64,000 nucleotides of DNA. It comes from Fluviicola sp. (GTDB lineage Bacteria; Bacteroidota; Bacteroidia; Flavobacteriales_D; Crocinitomicaceae). Under the pieces are notes generated by a model. It saw only the letters and a program-made list of their open reading frames with translations, made no database searches and was not told the DNA's origin. Position 1 is the first letter of the stretch; the number at the start of each line of letters is the position of its first letter. The DNA lies in NCBI GenBank assembly GCA_002734065.2, contig NVXU02000030.1, positions 109,054-173,053 on the forward strand. The letters run 5' to 3'. Positions 62,201 through 64,000 of the stretch are shown here, piece by piece. The position numbers and the translations under genes are program-made.

Positions 62201-64000
62201 CTGTAATTGAAGATGTAGTCTCACCTGTTGACCATGAAAGGCTTGTTCCTGTTGCTGTTAGTGCAGAAGAACCACAATTATCTGCAACCGTTACGACTGG
62301 CGATGCTGGAATCGATGTTGGATTTGCAGTCCCTGAACCGTTCGTACTTGTACAACCTGCAACTGTCTGAGTTACCGTGTAAGCTCCACCTGTTGTGACT
62401 GTAATTGATGATGTTGTTTCACCTGTTGACCATAAGAGGTTAGTTCCTGTTGCACTCAATAAAGAACTTCCACAATTATCCGTTACTGTTACGGTTGGTG
62501 TTGACGGAAGCGCATTGACCGTAACTACAACTGGGGTCGAAGATGCTGAACAACCACTACCATTCGTATAAGTTACAGAATATGTAGCAGAAGTAGATAC
62601 TGTAATAGTTTGTGTTGTTTCTCCCGTCGTCCAAACATTTCCAGTTGCCTGAGAAGATGTCAAATCCACTGAACCACCAGCACAGAAAGTCAACGGTCCA
62701 CTTGCAGAAATTGTTGGATTTGCAGGTGGTGTTGGATCTGTCAATGCTTGATTCAATGTATTTGACACACATGTGTTACCATCAACAAAATTAACGTTGT
62801 AAGAACCTGCTGATAAACCTGTAATTGTATAAGGTAAAGTCACAGCAGCTCCAGAATTTCCTGAAGCTGTACCCGACCAAGCAACAAGACCTGTTCCCGT
62901 ACCAGAAACAACAATTGAACCTGTTAAACTTGCACAAGTAATAGGATCTGTAAATGAACCTATTGAAATAATTGGATTAGGATTCACAGCAACTACTGTT
63001 GCAGCAGATACAGCTAAACACCCAGAAGGGTTTGTATACGTAACTGTGTAAGAAGCCGATGTAGATGCTGTAATCAAATTTGTTGTTGCTCCTGTAGACC
63101 AAACATTACCTGTTGCTTGTGAAGAGCTCAAATCAACTGAACCTCCAGCACAGAAAGTCAAAGTACCACTTGCTGTAATTGTAGGCATGGCAGGTATCAC
63201 TAAAGGATTAGCGACTCCTGAGCCGTTCGCACTGGTGCAACCTGCAACTATTTGTGTTACCGTATAAGCTCCACCTGTTGTAACTGTAATTGATGCTGTT
63301 GTTTCACCTGTTGACCATAAAAGGTTTGTTCCTGTCGCTGTAAGCGTAGAAGAACCACAATTATCTGTAACTGTTACTACTGGCGCTGATGGAATCGCTG
63401 TTGAATTAGCAGTACCTGAACCGTTCGCACTTGTACAGCCTGCAACTGTTTGTGTTACCGTATAAGCTCCACCTGTTGTAACTGTAATTGATGCTGTTGT
63501 TTCACCTGTTGACCATAAAAGGTTTGTTCCAGTCGCTGTCAAAGTAGAAGAACCACAGTTATCTACAACCGTTACTGTCGGTGCTGATGGAATCGCTGTT
63601 GGATTCGCAGTACCTGAACCATTTGTACTAGTACAACCTGCAACTGTTTGTGTTACTGTATAAGCGCCACCTGTTGTAACTGTAATTGATGATGTTGTTT
63701 CTACTGTAGACCATAAAAGGTTTGTTCCTGTAGCTGTTAAGGTAGAAGAACCGCAGTTATCTGCAACTGTTACTGTCGGTGCTGATGGAATCGCTGTTGG
63801 ATTCGCAGTACCTGAACCATTTGTACTTGTACAACCTGCAACTGTTTGAGTTACCGTGTAGGTTGCACCTGTTGTGACTGTAATTGATGCAGTCGTTTCT
63901 CCTGTCGACCATAAAAGACTTGTTCCTGTTGCTGTTAGTGTAGAAGAACCACAATTATCTGCAACCGTTACTACTGGCGCTGACGGAATCGCTGTTGGAT
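59253..64000 (-). CDS. Giant T9SS repeat protein, C-terminal part (5' end outside window)
   Basis: An open frame runs from the right edge (64000) to a stop at 59253, about 1580 residues, with no start inside the window; an apparent TTG start at 63542 is internal. Most of it is a 66-residue repeat ('VTVTDNCGSSTLTATG' .. 'LLWSTGETTASITVTTGG' .. 'YTVTQTVAGCTS'), with about 18 copies visible. A block of about 245 different residues at roughly 62500-63200 interrupts the array, with SASYTVTYTNPSGC-type and 'GSIVVSGTGTG' segments. The C-terminus has Cys-rich Ig-like modules and a type A sorting domain ('ISVYPNPTFGIVKITS', 'SSGVYNIEVV', 'RTRLVKN'). Paired Cys in each repeat suggest a disulfide per unit. 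Probably a cell-surface or filament adhesin. Confidence 0.9.
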   Translation of the reverse strand, partial: PTAIPSAPVVTVADNCGSSTLTATGTSLLWSTGETTASITVTTGATYTVTQTVAGCTSTNGSGTANPTAIPSAPTVTVADNCGSSTLTATGTNLLWSTVETTSSITVTTGGAYTVTQTVAGCTSTNGSGTANPTAIPSAPTVTVVDNCGSSTLTATGTNLLWSTGETTASITVTTGGAYTVTQTVAGCTSANGSGTANSTAIPSAPVVTVTDNCGSSTLTATGTNLLWSTGETTASITVTTGGAYTVTQIVAGCTSANGSGVANPLVIPAMPTITASGTLTFCAGGSVDLSSSQATGNVWSTGATTNLITASTSASYTVTYTNPSGCLAVSAATVVAVNPNPIISIGSFTDPITCASLTGSIVVSGTGTGLVAWSGTASGNSGAAVTLPYTITGLSAGSYNVNFVDGNTCVSNTLNQALTDPTPPANPTISASGPLTFCAGGSVDLTSSQATGNVWTTGETTQTITVSTSATYSVTYTNGSGCSASSTPVVVTVNALPSTPTVTVTDNCGSSLLSATGTNLLWSTGETTSSITVTTGGAYTVTQTVAGCTSTNGSGTANPTSIPASPVVTVADNCGSSALTATGTSLSWSTGETTSSITVTTGGAYTVTQTVTGCTSATGSGTANPTAIPTAPVVTVTDNCGSSTLTATGVNLLWSTGEATASITVTTGGAYTVTQTVGGCTSTTGSGVANPTAIPSAPVVTVADNCGSSTLTATGISLLWSTGETTGTITVTTGATYTVTQTVAGCTSTNGSGVANPTAIPSAPVVTVVDNCGSSTLTATGVNLLWSTAETTASITVTTGGVYTVTQTVAGCTSSNGSGTANPTAIPSAPVVTVVDNCGSSTLTATGINLSWSTGETTASVIVTTGGAYTVTQTVAGCTSVNGSGIANPAPGPAAPIVTVLNNCGSSTLSVTGTNLLWSTGETTSTITVTTGGSYTVTETIAGCTSAAGTGVANPTAIPSVPIVTVADNCGSSTLTATGSSLLWSTGETTASITVTTGATYTVTQTVAGCTSANGSGVANPTAIPSAPTITVADNCGSSTLTATGVSLLWSTGETTTSITVTTGATYTVTQTVAGCTSVNGSGTANPTAIPSAPTVTVADNCGSSTLTATGVSLLWSTGETTASITVTSGGAYTVTQTVAGCTSANGSGTANPTAIPSAPVLAVADNCGSSTLTATGVNLLWSTAETTASITVTTGGAYTVTQTVAGCTSVNGSGTANPTAIPSAPTVTVVDNCGSSTLTATGVNLLWSTGETTASITVTTGGAYTVIQTVAGCTSANGLGTANPTAIPAAPVVTVTDNCGSSILTATGVNLLWSTAEITPSITVTTGGVYTVTQTVAGCTSTNGSSTANPTAIPSLPGITVVDNCGSSTLTATGVNLLWSTGETTTTITVATAGTYTVTQTVAGCTSSSASGTVNPLVIPNVTWASSDTTCANYLVFNLTGGSPAGGAYSGNTVTGNTFNPGLAGIGTHVLTYTYTDVNGCSASATQNLVVDGCASIDEFSKENISVYPNPTFGIVKITSSGASIEAVRIFDATGRIVRDVVVSGQQSIELDMSDFSSGVYNIEVVGSQSIYRTRLVKN
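59780..62500 (-). repeat. 198-bp tandem repeats (14 copies, first array)
   Basis: Within the giant gene, units of 198 bp (some copies differ by a codon) recur with very high DNA identity. Conserved third positions are widely varied between near-identical protein copies in some units and fully kept in others, so exchange between copies is likely. Boundaries are approximate. Fixed 66-residue periodicity marks it as coding, not CRISPR. Confidence 0.85.
63205..64000 (-). repeat. 198-bp tandem repeats (second array, continues past edge)
   Basis: At least four further copies of the same 66-residue unit follow the interrupting block and continue to the window edge. They share the 'NCGSSTLTATG' and 'GGAYTVTQTVAGCTS' words with the first array. 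Confidence 0.85.

Noticed and set aside
63540..63542. Apparent start of the giant repeat protein at TTG
   Set aside because: The same frame stays open to the window edge with more identical repeat units, so the start is outside the window.
59780..64000. CRISPR array
   Set aside because: Repeats are 198 bp, contiguous and coding, without short repeat plus unique spacer structure.
1..64000. tRNA, rRNA or insertion sequence
   Set aside because: No cloverleaf, rRNA-like stretch or transposase was recognised by eye; a covariance search was not possible.

Overview
The window looks like a chromosome segment from a member of the Bacteroidota, probably Flavobacteriales (possibly Crocinitomicaceae-like). 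The DNA is AT-rich. It encodes secreted proteins with type IX secretion C-terminal sorting domains, Bacteroidota-typical small proteins (DUF2795, DUF4293), and promoters of the TTG-N19-TAnnTTTG type. No rRNA, tRNA, IS element or CRISPR array was seen.

Region 1 (1-23450) is an accessory surface-glycan cluster. It holds a GDP-mannose 3,5-epimerase-like enzyme, a very unusual UbiA-glycosyltransferase-SGNH fusion, an HTTM membrane protein, seven PhyH-family Fe(II)/2-oxoglutarate oxygenases and two tandem Fe/2OG enzymes with an HxG facial motif that resemble the WelO5/AmbO5 aliphatic halogenases. It also has a membrane-anchored methyltransferase, an O-antigen ABC transporter (Wzm plus Wzt with a C-terminal glycan-binding domain), further glycosyltransferases, a PseH-like GNAT, a KAS III enzyme with its own acyl carrier protein, and a WecE-type sugar aminotransferase. 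The most economical reading is that a lipid-linked glycan (probably carrying an N-acylated dideoxyamino sugar) is built on the cytoplasmic face of the inner membrane. There it would be heavily oxidised, possibly halogenated and methylated, and then exported by Wzm/Wzt. All seven PhyH proteins end in a short aromatic-basic tail, and the two halogenase-like proteins start with a similar patch, which suggests that the tailoring enzymes sit on the membrane. This is the best candidate for an undescribed system.

Region 2 (23489-43000) is mostly ordinary core genome: a small membrane protein, DciA-like DUF721, RecF, a YfgM-like TPR protein, lumazine synthase, a phosphoglucosamine/phosphomannomutase, two paralogous secreted proteins with nearly identical 5' ends, a MuiA-like DUF4139 protein, IspH, a pseudo-receiver/adenylate cyclase/HD fusion, a PduO-type cobalamin adenosyltransferase, DUF2795, an ACP phosphodiesterase, an MltF-like lytic transglycosylase, MiaA, and an ABC transporter pair. 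A repeat-rich 458-bp spacer lies at 36824-37281.

Region 3 (42587-64000) encodes cell-envelope and housekeeping functions: a thioredoxin-fold lipid-free secreted protein, a lamin-tail T9SS protein, an M1 peptidase fused to a probable outer-membrane barrel, an ABC-F ATPase, DUF4293, HutH, HisS, a membrane-tethered winged-helix regulator, a TonB-like protein and an ACMSD-type amidohydrolase. It ends with the C-terminal part of a giant T9SS protein built from 66-residue (198-bp) repeats that runs off the right edge.
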